Assembly: GCF_905163445.1 (NCBI RefSeq)
Contig: NC_053202.1
Location: 9,610,001 to 9,674,000, forward strand
Direction: 5' to 3'
DNA: 64,000 nt
From: Pararge aegeria
Lineage: Eukaryota > Arthropoda > Insecta > Lepidoptera > Nymphalidae
The stretch's first letter is position 1; each line of letters starts with the position of its first letter. Below the pieces are notes generated by a model that worked only from the letters and a program-made list of their open reading frames with translations, ran no database searches and was not told where the DNA came from. Below are positions 35,301 to 46,329 of the stretch, in pieces. The translations under genes and the position numbers were made by a program.

Positions 35301-38300
35301 ATATATGAACTTAAGTACATAATGAACTTAAGTATATAATGTACTTAAGTATATAAAGTATTAAAGTATATAATGTACTCAAGTTAATAATGTACTTAAG
35401 TAAATAATGAATTTAAGTATATAATGAACTTAAGTATATAATGTACTTAGGTATATAATGTATTAAAGTATATAATGGACTTAAGTAAATAATGAATTTA
35501 AGTAAATAATGAACTTAAGTATATAATGCACTTAAGTAGATAATGTATTTAAGTCAATAATTTACATAAGTATATAATGTACTTAAAAAAATAATGTCCT
35601 TAAGTATATAATGTATTTATGTAAATTATGTACTAAAATAAATAATGTATTTAAGTAAATAATAAACTTAAGTATATAATGTATTTAAGTACATTATGTA
35701 CTTAAGTAAATAATGAATTTAAGTAAATAATGAACTTAAGTATATAATGCACTGAAGTATATAATGTACTTAAGTAAATAATGTACTTAAGTAAATAATA
35801 AACTTAAGTATATAATGAATTTAAGTATATAATGTACTTAAGCATATAATGTACTTAAGTAAATAATGAATTTAAGTAAATAATGAACTCAAGTATATAA
35901 TGCACTGAAGTATATAATGTACTTAAGTATATAATGTATTTTAGTATATAATGAACTTAAGTATATAATGTATTAAAGTATATAATGTACTTAAGTAAAT
36001 AATGTACTTAAGTAAATAATGAATTTAAGTATATAATGAACTTAAGTATATAATGTACTTAGGTATATAATGTATTAAAGTATATAATGTACTTAAGTAA
36101 ATAATGATTTTAAGTAAATAATGAACTTAAGTATATAATGCACTTAAGTATATAATGTATTAAAGTCAATAATTTACATAAGTATATAATGTACTAAAGT
36201 ATATAATGTACTTAAAAAAATAATGTACTTAAGTGTATAATGTATTTATGTAAATCATGTACTAAAATAAATAATGTATTTAAGTAAATAATGAACTTAA
36301 GTATATAATGAACTTAAGTATATAATGTATTTAAGTATATAATGTATTTAAGTATATAATGTACTTAAGTACATAATGTACTAAAGAATATAATGTACTT
36401 AAGTAAATAATGTACTTAGGTATATAATGTATTTATGTAAATTATGTACTTAAGTAAATAATGTATTTAAGAAAATAATGAACTGAAGTATATAATGAAT
36501 TTAAGTATATAATGAACTTAAGTATATAAAGTACTTAAGTATATTATGTATTTAACTATATAATGTTTTTAAGTAAATAATGTACTTAAGTAAATAATAA
36601 ACTTAAGTATATAATGAATTTAAGTATATAATGTACTTAAGCATATAATATATTTAAGTACATAATGTACTTAAGTATATAATGAACTTAAGTATATAAT
36701 GTACTTAAGTAAATAATGAATTTAAGTAAATAATGAACTCAAGTATATAATGCACTGAAGTATATAATGTACTTAAGTATATAATGTATTTTAGTATATA
36801 ATGAACTTAAGTATATAATGTATTAAAGTATATAATGTACTTAAGTAAATAATGAATTTAAGTATATAATGAACTTAAGTATATAATGCACTTAAGTATA
36901 TAATGTATTAAAGTCAATAATTTACATAAGTATATAATGTACTAAAGTATATAATGTACTTAAAAAAATAATGTACTTAAGTGTATAATGTATTTATGTA
37001 AATCATGTACTAAAATAAATAATGTATTTAAGTAAATAATGAACTTAAGTATATAATGTATTTAAGTATATAATGTACTTAAGTACATAATGTAGTAAAG
37101 AATATAATGAACTTAAGTATATAATGTACTTAAGTATATAATGTATTTAAGTATATAACGTACTTAAGCAAACAATGTACTTAAGTAAATAATGAACTTA
37201 AGTAAATAATGTACTTAAGTATATAATGTACTTGAGTACATAAGGTATTTTAGTATATAATAAACTTAAGTATATAATGTATTTAAGTACATCACGTACT
37301 TAAGTATATAATGATCTTAAGTACATAATGAACTTAAGTATATAATGTACTTAAGTAAATAATGAATTTAAGTATATTATGAACTTAAGTATATAATGTA
37401 CTTAGGTATATAATGTATTTAATTATATAAAGAACTTAAGTAAATAATGAATTTAAGTAAATAATGAACTTAAGTATATAATGTATTTAAGTATATAATG
37501 TATTTAAGTATATAATGTACTTAAGTACATTATGTACTAAAGTATATAATGTACTTAAGTAAATAATGTACTTAAGTATATAATGTATTTATGTAAATTA
37601 TGTACTTAAGTAAATAATGTATTTAAGAAAATAATGATCTTAAGTTTATAATGAACTTAAGTATATAATGTACTTAAGTATATTATGTATTTAAGTATAT
37701 TATGCACTTAAGCAAACAATGTACTTAAGTAAATAATGAACTTAAGTAAATAATGTACTTAAGTATATAATGTACTTAAGTACTTAAGGTATTTTAGTAT
37801 ATAATAAACTTAAGTATATAATGTATTAAAGTACATAACGTACTTAAGTATATAATGAACTTAAGTACATAATGAACTTAAGTATATAATGTACTTAAGT
37901 AAATAATGAATTTAAGTATATTATGAACTTAAGTATATAATGTACTTAGGAATATAATGTATTTAATTATATAATGTACTTAAGTAAATAATGAATTTAA
38001 GTAAATAATGAACTTAAGTATATAATGCACTTAAGTATATAATGTACTAAAGTATATAATGTACTTAAGTAAATAATGCACTTAAGTATATAATGTATTT
38101 AAGTCAATAATTTACATAACTATATAATGTACTTTAGTATACAATGTACTTAAGTAAATAATGAATTTAAGTATATAATGTACTTAAGTACATAATGTAC
38201 TAAAGAATATAATGTACTTAAGTAAATAATGTATTTAGGTATATAATGTATTTATGTAAATTATGTACTTAAGTAAATAATGTATTTAAGAAAATAATGA

Positions 38301-41300
38301 ACTTAAGTATATAATGAACTTAAGTATATAATGAACTTAAGTATATAATGTACTTAAGTATATAATGTACTTAAGTATATAATGTATTTAAGTATATAAT
38401 GTACTTAAGCAAACAATGTACTTAAGTAAATAATGAACTTAAGTAAATAATGTACTTAAGTATATAATGTACTTGAGTACATAAGTTATTTTAGTATATT
38501 ATAAACTTAAGTATATAATGTATTTAAGTACATCACGTACTTAAGTATATAATGATCTTAAGTACATAATGAACTTAAGTATATAATGTACTTAAGTAAA
38601 TAATGAATTTAAGTATATTATGAACTTAAGTATATAATGTACTTAGGTATATAATGTATTTAATTATATAAAGAACTTAAGTAAATAATGAATTTAAGTA
38701 AATAATGAACTTAAGTATATAATGTATTTAAGTATATAATGTATTTAAGTATATAATGTACTTAAGTAAATAATGTATTTAAGAAAATAATGAACTTAAG
38801 TTTATAATGAACTTAAGTATATAATGTTCTTAAGTATATAATGTATTTAAGTATATAATGTACTTAAGCAAACAATGTACTTAAGTAAATAATGAACTTA
38901 AGTAAATAATGTACTTAAGTATATAATGTACTTAAGTACTTAAGGTATTTTAGTATATAATAAACTTAAGTATATAATGTATTAAAGTACATAACGTACT
39001 TAAGTATATAATGAACTTAAGTACATAATGAACTTAAGTATATAATGTACTTAAGTAAATAATGAATTTAAGTATATTATGAACTTAAGTATATAATGTA
39101 CTTAGGTATATAATGTATTTAATTATATAAAGAACTTAAGTAAATAATGAATTTAAGTAAATAATGAACTTAAGTATATAATGTATTTAAGTATATAATG
39201 TATTTAAGTATATAATGTACTTAAGTACATTATGTACTAAAGTATATAATGTACTTAAGTAAATAATGTACTTAAGTATATAATGTATTTATGTAAATTA
39301 TGTACTTAAGTAAATAATGTATTTAAGAAAATAATGATCTTTAGTTTATAATGAACTTAAGTATATAATGTACTTAAGTATATTATGTATTTAAGTATAT
39401 AATGTACTTAAGCAAACAATGTACTTAAGTAAATAATGAACTTAAGTAAATAATGTACTTAAGTATATAATGTACTTAAGTACTTAAGGTATTTTAGTAT
39501 ATAATAAACTTAAGTATATAATGTATTAAAGTACATAACGTACTTAAGTATATAATGAACTTAAGTACATAATGAACTTAAGTATATAATGTACTTAAGT
39601 AAATAATGAATTTAAGTATATTATGAACTTAAGTATATAATGTACTTAGGTATATAATGTATTTAATTATATAATGTACTTAAGTAAATAATGAATTTAA
39701 GTAAATAATGAACTTAAGTATATAATGCACTTAAGTATATAATGTACTAAAGTATATAATGTACTAAAGTAAATAATGCAATTAAGTATATAATGTATTT
39801 AAGTCAATAATTTACATAACTATATAATGTACTTTAGTATACAATGTACTTAAGTAAATAATGAATTTAAGTATATAATGTACTTAAGTACATAATGTAC
39901 TAAAGAATATAATGTACTTAAGTAAATAATGTACTTAGGTATATAATGTATTTATGTAAATTATGTACTTAAGTAAATAATGTATTTAAGAAAATAATGA
40001 ACTTAAGTATATAATGAACTTAAGTATGTAATGTACTTAAGTATATAATGTACTTAAGTATATAATGTATTTAAGTATATAATGTACTTAAGCAAACAAT
40101 GTACTTAAGTAAATAATGAACTTAAGTAAATAATGTACTTAAGTATATAATGTACTTGAGTACATAAGTTATTTTAGTATATTATAAACTTAAGTATATA
40201 ATGTATTTAAGTACATCACGTACTTAAGTATATAATGATCTTAAGTACATAATGAACTTAAGTATATAATGTACTTAAGTAAATAATGAATTTAAGTATA
40301 TTATGAACTTAAGTATATAATGTACTTAGGTATATAATGTATTTAATTATATAAAGAACTTAAGTAAATAATGAATTTAAGTAAATAATGAACTTAAGTA
40401 TATAATGTATTTAAGTATATAATGTATTTAAGTATATAATGTACTTAAGTACATAATGTACTAAAGTATATAATGTTCTTAAGTAAATAATGTACTTAAG
40501 TATATAATGTATTTATGTAAATTATGTACTTAAGTAAATAATGTATTTAAGAAAATAATGAACTTAAGTTTATAATGAACTTAAGTATATAATGTTCTTA
40601 AGTATATAATGTATTTAAGTATATAATGTACTTAAGCAAACAATGTACTTAAGTAAATAATGAACTTAAGTAAATAATGTACTTAAGTATATAATGTACT
40701 TAAGTACTTAAGGTATTTTAGTATATAATAAACTTAAGTATATAATGTATTAAAGTACATAACGTACTTAAGTATATAATGAACTTAAGTACATAATGAA
40801 CTTAAGTGTATAATGTACTTAAGTAAATAATGAATTTAAGTATATTATGAACTTAAGTATATAATGTACTTAGGTATATAATGTATTTAATTATATAATG
40901 TACTTAAGTAAATAATGAATTTAAGTAAATAATGAACTTAAGTATATAATGCACTTAAGTATATAATGTACTAAAGTATATAATGTACTTAAGTAAATAA
41001 TGCACTTAAGTATATAATGTATTTAAGTCAATAATTTACATAACTATATAATGTACTTTAGTATATAATGTACTTAAGTAAATAATGAATTTAAGTAAAT
41101 AATGATCTTAAGTATATAATGCACTGAAGTATATAATGTACTTAAGTAAATAATGTACTTAAGTAAATAATGAATTTAAGTAAATAATGAACTTAAGTAT
41201 ATAAAGTACTTAAGTATATTATGTATTTAACTATATAATGTACTTAAGTAAATAATGTATCTAAGTAAATAAAAAACTTAAGTATATAATGAATTTAAGT

Positions 41301-43104
41301 ATATAATGTACTTAAGTATATAATATATTTAAGTACATAATGTACTTAAGTATATAATGAACTTAAGTATATAATGCACTGAAGTATATAATGTACTAAA
41401 AAAATAATGTCATTAAGTATATAATGTATTTATGTAAATTATGTACTAAAATAAATAATGTATTTAAGTAAATAATGAACTTAAGTATATAATGAACTTA
41501 AGTATATAATGTATTTAAGTATATAATGTATTTAAGTTTATAATGTACTTAAGTACATAATGTACTAAAGTATATAATGTACTTAAGTATATAATGAACT
41601 TAAGTATATAATGTACTTAAGCATATAATATATTTAAGTACATAATGTACTTAAGTAAATAATAAACTTAAGTATATAATGAACTTAAGTATATAATGTA
41701 CTTAAGCATATAATATATTTAAGTACATAATGTACTTAAGTATATAATGAACTTAAGTATATAATGCACTGAAGTATATAATGTACTTAAGTATATAATG
41801 TATTTAAGTACATCACGTACTTAAGTATATAATGAACTTAAGTACATAATGAACTTAAGTATATAATGTACTTAAGTAAATAATGAATTTTAGTATATTA
41901 TGAACTTAAGTATATAATGTACTTAGGTATATAATGTATTTAATTATATAATGTACTTAAGTAAATAATGAATTTAAGTAAATAATGAACTTAAGTATAT
42001 AATGCACTTAAGTATATAATGTACTAAAGTATATAATGTACTTAAGTAAATAATGCACTTAAGTATATAATGTATTTAAGTCAATAATTTACATAAATAT
42101 ATAATATACTAAAGTATATAATAAACTTAAGTATATAATGAACTTAAGTATATAATGTACTTAAGTATATAATATATTTAAGTATATAATGTACTTAAGT
42201 AAATAATGTACTTAAGTAAATAATGAATTTAAGTATATAATGAACTTAAGTATATAAAGTACTTAAGTATATAATGTATTTAAGTACATAATGTACTTAA
42301 GTATATAATGAACTTAAGTATATAATGTATTTAAGTACATAACGTACTTAAAGATATAATGTACTTAAGTATATAATGTATTTAAGTATATAATGTACTT
42401 TAGTATATAATGTTCTTAAGTAAATAATGAATTTAAGTAAATAATGAACTTAAGTATATAATGCACTGAAGTATATAATGCACTGAAGTATATAATGTAC
42501 TTAAGTATATAATGAATTATAGTATATAATGAACTTAAGTAAATAATGTACTTAAGTATATAATGTATTTAAGTACATAATGTACTTAAGTAAATAATGA
42601 ATTTAAGTATATAATGAACTTAAAGTATATAATGTACTTAGGTATATAATGTATTAAAGTATATAATGTACTTAAGTAAATAATGAATTTAAGTAAATAA
42701 TGAACTTAAGTATATAATGTATTTAAGTCAATAATTTACATAAGTATATAATGTACTAAAGTATATAATGTACTTAAGTATATAATGTATTTATGTAAAT
42801 TATGTACTTAAGTAAATCATGTTTTTAAGAAAATAATGAACTTAAGTATATAATGAACTTAAGTATATAATGTACTTAAGTATATAATATATTTAAGTAT
42901 ATAATGTACTTAAGCAAACAATGTTCTTAAGTAAATAATGAACTTAAGTAAATAATGTACTTAAGTATATAATGTACTTGAGTACATAAGGTATTTTAGT
43001 ATATAATAAACTTAAGTATATAATGTATTTAAGTACATCACGTACTTAAGTATATAATGAACTTAAGTACATAATGAACTTAAGTATATAATGTACTTAA
43101 GTAA
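32326..43104 (+). repeat. Right satellite block, two higher-order families
   Basis: 32326 to about 35.7 kb keeps the central-block order (GAATTTTAG markers). From about 35.8 kb a second family dominates, marked by TACTTAAGGTATTTTAG (37781, 38937, 39481, 40705; spacings 1156, 544, 1224) and by CTTGAGTACATAAG (37231, 38472, 40155, 42977; spacings 1241, 1683, 2822). All these spacings are exact multiples of 17. A run of about 250 bp at 35.85-36.3 kb recurs at 36.70-37.03 kb. Confidence 0.88.
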
Positions 43105-45946
43105 CGTAAACGTAACGTAATAATATAATTTGTAAAGAACGAAAAGACATAGTTGGTCTTTCTGTTGAACGCATTGCAGAACTGTCTTGTGTGGAGCTGG
43201 AGCGATTTATAATAGTGAGTGTATACCGACCCCCTTCAGGTGATTTTAGCGATTTCGAGAATGTCATGGAGGATGTACTAAAGCGTTTGTGTCTTTCTAC
43301 TAAAAAAGTAATTGTATGTGGCGATTTCAATGTCGACATTTTACTAGAAAATGCAACAACTGCTAGATTGCTTAACTTATTTAAATGTTTTAATTTGTGT
43401 CACACTTTTAGTGAACCTACTAGAGTAACTGCAACTTCAGCATCCTGCTTAGATAATATTTTTTTCAATTGTGACATTTTAGATAAAAGAATAATTAATA
43501 ATTTAAGGTCAGATCATTGTGGTCAACTTATTACTGTTTTAAATACTATCAATAAAAGCAGACAAATTATAAAGTGTAGGCCAATAACTAAGACTAAATT
43601 AATGCGATTTAAACGTGAAATTACTGCGAAAATCCCTGGTATTGCGTGCGAACATTTTCATCCGGACAGTCTTTATAGTGCACTATTTAATACTATAAAC
43701 AACGAATTTAATAGAGTATTCAACTTTAAGCACATCAATGTCAGTAATAAATTAAAATTTAGTGACTGGGCTACTGTAGGTATATATAAAAGTAGGGAGA
43801 AGTTGTATGAGCTGTATGATGAAAAACAATTTAATCATACTCCAACTTTCGTAGAACACGTAAAAAAATACTCTAAAATATTTAAGAATGTTTGCACTAA
43901 TGCGAAATCGCTACACATTAAATATAGTATAATGAAATCTGATAACAAAATACAAACAACCTGGAAAATAGTTAATTACGAGTCAGGAAAAACTAAATCT
44001 CGTGATGTGGATTTTGAACTTATTGTTGATAACAATAAAGTGACGTCTGACAGGGAGGTTGCTAATACTTTCGAAAACTTCTTTCAGAATGTTCCCATTT
44101 TGTTAACAGATTCTCTAAGCTCTTCACCAATAGCAGCTCAGCGTATATTGAGAGATAATGTTAAAGAGTGCAATGTTTTATTTAATTTTAAACATATATC
44201 TGCAATAGATATTGTAAAGAATTTCAGGTTATTAAAGTTGAAAAAAACCGGTGATCTGTGGGGTATGTCGGTGATGGTCATTTCTAACATTATTGACGTT
44301 ATTGCCCCTTATCTAGCTGTAATTTTTAATGAATGTGTTGTTATGGGTATTTTTCCGAACCTAATGAAATGTAGTAAATTAATACCCCTTTTTAAATCCG
44401 GTCATAAAAATGACCTTAACAATTACAGGCCTATTTCAATCTTGCCAACTCTTAGTAAGGTCTTTGAAAAAATTATACTTTATCAACTTTTAAATCATTT
44501 TAATGTAAATAACTTACTTCATCCGGAGCAGTACGGCTTCACTAAAGGTCGTAGTACAACAGATGCAGGCGCAAGACTCATAAAGCATATTTACGATGCC
44601 TGGGAACGTTCGCAGAATGCCATTGGTGTTTTCTGTGATCTGTCCAAAGCATTCGATTGCGTTGAACACAAAACGTTGTTATTAAAACTAAGCCACTATG
44701 GCATCAAAAACGTTGCACTCAATTTAATTGCCTCTTATCTAAGTGATAGAGTTCAAAGGGTATGCGTAAAAGACATAAAGTCTAAGGGATCATCTGCCTT
44801 AATGGGTGTCCCACAAGGCTCAATTTTGGGTCCCTTATTGTTTCTGGTGTATATAAATGATCTGCCACACCATGTCAGGGGCACTTGTGAGATTGTACTG
44901 TTTGCAGATGATACATCTCTCATTTTTAGGACTGATAGAAACAAAGATAATTTTGACGACGTAAACCGTGCTTTGTCACATGTGTCAGACTGGTTTACTG
45001 TTAATAACTTACTTTTAAATGCAAAAAAAACTAAGTGTTTGGAATTTGTTTTGCCTAACGTAAAAAAAATTGATAAAAACATCATAATAAATGGAGAAAC
45101 ACTTGAAATAGAAAACTCCACTGTTTTTCTAGGAGTGACCTTAGATTGTAAGCTACAGTGGGGTACCCATATAGAAAGCCTAGCGAGTAAACTCAGCTCG
45201 GCTGCATATGCAATCAGGAAAATTAGACAGCTTACCGATGTTGAAACAGCTAGGCTTGTTTTTTTCGCATACTTTCACAGTATTATGTCCTATGGGATCT
45301 TGCTGTGGGGAAAAGCTGCAGATATTGAAAGTATATTTATACTACAGAAAAGAGCCGTACGATCAATATATAAACTTGGATCACGCGAATCGCTTCGTGA
45401 AAAATTTAAACAAATAGGTATTCTTACAGTAGCTTCGCAATACATTTATAGTAATATAGTCTTTGTGAGGCAAAATATTACTCTTTATAAATCAAAAGCT
45501 GAAATTAACAATCGACTTACCAGAAACGGTCATAAATTAGTGATATCTGCATATCGTCTGCGAAAGGTGCAGAACTCCTTTGTGGGGTTGAGTATACGCT
45601 TTTACAACATGATTCCTAAGGAAATTCTTGACCTACCAATGCATACATTTAAAAAATGTGTAAAAACGCATCTAGTACAGCGAGGTTACTATACATTTGA
45701 TGAATTCCTCAATGACAAGGTAGAATGGAAGCAGCCAGCCTCGCTCTCATCTCCCGCAAGATAGCAAAATGATTGTAAATGTTGATGTTGGAAAAGAGCA
45801 ACTACTGAGTTTCTTGCCGGCTCTTCTCGGTAGAATCTGCTTTCCGAACCGGTGGTAGAGTCACACAAACATGCATACTTGACGTTTCAAAAGTGCTTAT
45901 AAAGTAGGCCTACTTGAAATAAATGAATTTGAATTTGAATTTGAAT
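43105..45946 (+). mobile_element. Non-LTR retrotransposon 4, nearly complete ORF2, in satellite
   Basis: About 2,842 bp. The 5' junction is followed by CGTAAACGTAACGTAA, which looks like filler. The 3' UTR (45765-45946) contains TTCTTGCCGGCTCTTCTCGG and AGGCCTACTTGAAATAAATG, ending in a (GAATTT)n tail. The target duplication TTAAGTAA is at 43097-43104 and 45947-45954, although its first two bases cannot be separated from the tail. The uninterrupted paralogue is near 40275-40300. The same 3' UTR recurs near 26190, 49160, 52191 and 61955. Confidence 0.92.
43116..45764 (+). CDS. LINE endonuclease/reverse transcriptase, N-terminally truncated
   Basis: Open from just after a TAA at 43113-43115 to the stop at 45764. 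Numbering from the GTG at 43191, the frame is 857 codons, but homologous sequence begins earlier (KERKDIVGLSVERIAELSC is in frame upstream). Endonuclease: VSVYRPPSGDF at 9-19, GDFN at 44-47 and SDH at 107-109. The N-terminal endonuclease strand with the catalytic Glu is missing. RT: LIPLFKSGHKNDLNNYRPIS near 398, then FTKGRST, DLSKAFDCVEH, GVPQGSILGP and FADD at 571-574. C-terminal: IMSYGILLWGKAADIESIF. No stops or frameshifts in about 2.6 kb, so a recent insertion. Truncation makes an active endonuclease unlikely. Tail type and motifs suggest the CR1/Jockey group. Confidence 0.9.
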   Translation, partial: RNNIICKERKDIVGLSVERIAELSCVELERFIIVSVYRPPSGDFSDFENVMEDVLKRLCLSTKKVIVCGDFNVDILLENATTARLLNLFKCFNLCHTFSEPTRVTATSASCLDNIFFNCDILDKRIINNLRSDHCGQLITVLNTINKSRQIIKCRPITKTKLMRFKREITAKIPGIACEHFHPDSLYSALFNTINNEFNRVFNFKHINVSNKLKFSDWATVGIYKSREKLYELYDEKQFNHTPTFVEHVKKYSKIFKNVCTNAKSLHIKYSIMKSDNKIQTTWKIVNYESGKTKSRDVDFELIVDNNKVTSDREVANTFENFFQNVPILLTDSLSSSPIAAQRILRDNVKECNVLFNFKHISAIDIVKNFRLLKLKKTGDLWGMSVMVISNIIDVIAPYLAVIFNECVVMGIFPNLMKCSKLIPLFKSGHKNDLNNYRPISILPTLSKVFEKIILYQLLNHFNVNNLLHPEQYGFTKGRSTTDAGARLIKHIYDAWERSQNAIGVFCDLSKAFDCVEHKTLLLKLSHYGIKNVALNLIASYLSDRVQRVCVKDIKSKGSSALMGVPQGSILGPLLFLVYINDLPHHVRGTCEIVLFADDTSLIFRTDRNKDNFDDVNRALSHVSDWFTVNNLLLNAKKTKCLEFVLPNVKKIDKNIIINGETLEIENSTVFLGVTLDCKLQWGTHIESLASKLSSAAYAIRKIRQLTDVETARLVFFAYFHSIMSYGILLWGKAADIESIFILQKRAVRSIYKLGSRESLREKFKQIGILTVASQYIYSNIVFVRQNITLYKSKAEINNRLTRNGHKLVISAYRLRKVQNSFVGLSIRFYNMIPKEILDLPMHTFKKCVKTHLVQRGYYTFDEFLNDKVEWKQPASLSSPAR

Positions 45947-46329
45947 TTAAGTAAATAATGAATTTAAGTATATTATGAACTTAAGTATATAATGTACTTA
46001 GGTATATAATGTATTTAATTATATAATGTACTTAAGTAAATAATGAATTTAAGTATATAATGAACTTAAGTATATAATGCAATTAAGTATATAATGTACT
46101 AAAGTATATAATGTACTTAAGTAAATAATGCACTTAAGTATATAATTTACATAAATATATAATGTACTAAAGTATATAATAAACTTAAGTATATAATGTA
46201 TATAAGTACATAATGTACTTAAGTATATAATGAACTTAAGTATATAATGTAGTTAAGTAAATAATGTACTTCAGTATATAATTTATTTAAGTATTTAATG
46301 TACTTTAGTATATAATGTACTTAAGTATA
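45947..46329 (+). repeat. Right-terminal satellite block
   Basis: About 22 monomers of the same 17-bp family between LINE 4 and LINE 5. The order AATTTAAGTATATTATGAAC, then CTTAGGTATATAATG, then TTTAATTATATAATG matches the second higher-order family (for example about 39600-39680). Satellite does not resume on the far side of LINE 5. Confidence 0.9.

Larger units (their letters stand above)
8249..46329 (+). repeat. 17-bp satellite array (outer limits, with LINE insertions)
   Basis: Tandem array of a 17-bp unit with consensus TTAAGTATATAATGTAC. The variation is concentrated in two places: after AAGT (AT, AA or AC) and after ATAATG (TAC, AAC, TAT, AAT or CAC). Each junction makes the palindrome ACTTAAGT. 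Four LINEs interrupt it (11371-14737, 26189-26878, 30062-32325, 43105-45946), leaving about 29 kb of satellite, roughly 1,700 monomers. Seventeen is not a multiple of three and the unit carries TAA, so no frame stays open. Spacing between marker variants is almost always an exact multiple of 17, so off-phase indels are rare. No spacers, so not a CRISPR array. Confidence 0.97.

Noticed and set aside
44753..45121. 122-codon minus-strand frame
   Set aside because: Antisense shadow of the LINE 4 RT domain.
8249..46329. CRISPR-like regular repeats
   Set aside because: Monomers are contiguous without unique spacers, the unit is 17 bp, and the context is eukaryotic retrotransposons and SINEs. It is a satellite.
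8249..46329. Telomeric or centromeric repeat
   Set aside because: No TTAGG telomere units. Centromeric function cannot be judged from sequence, and lepidopteran chromosomes are holocentric.
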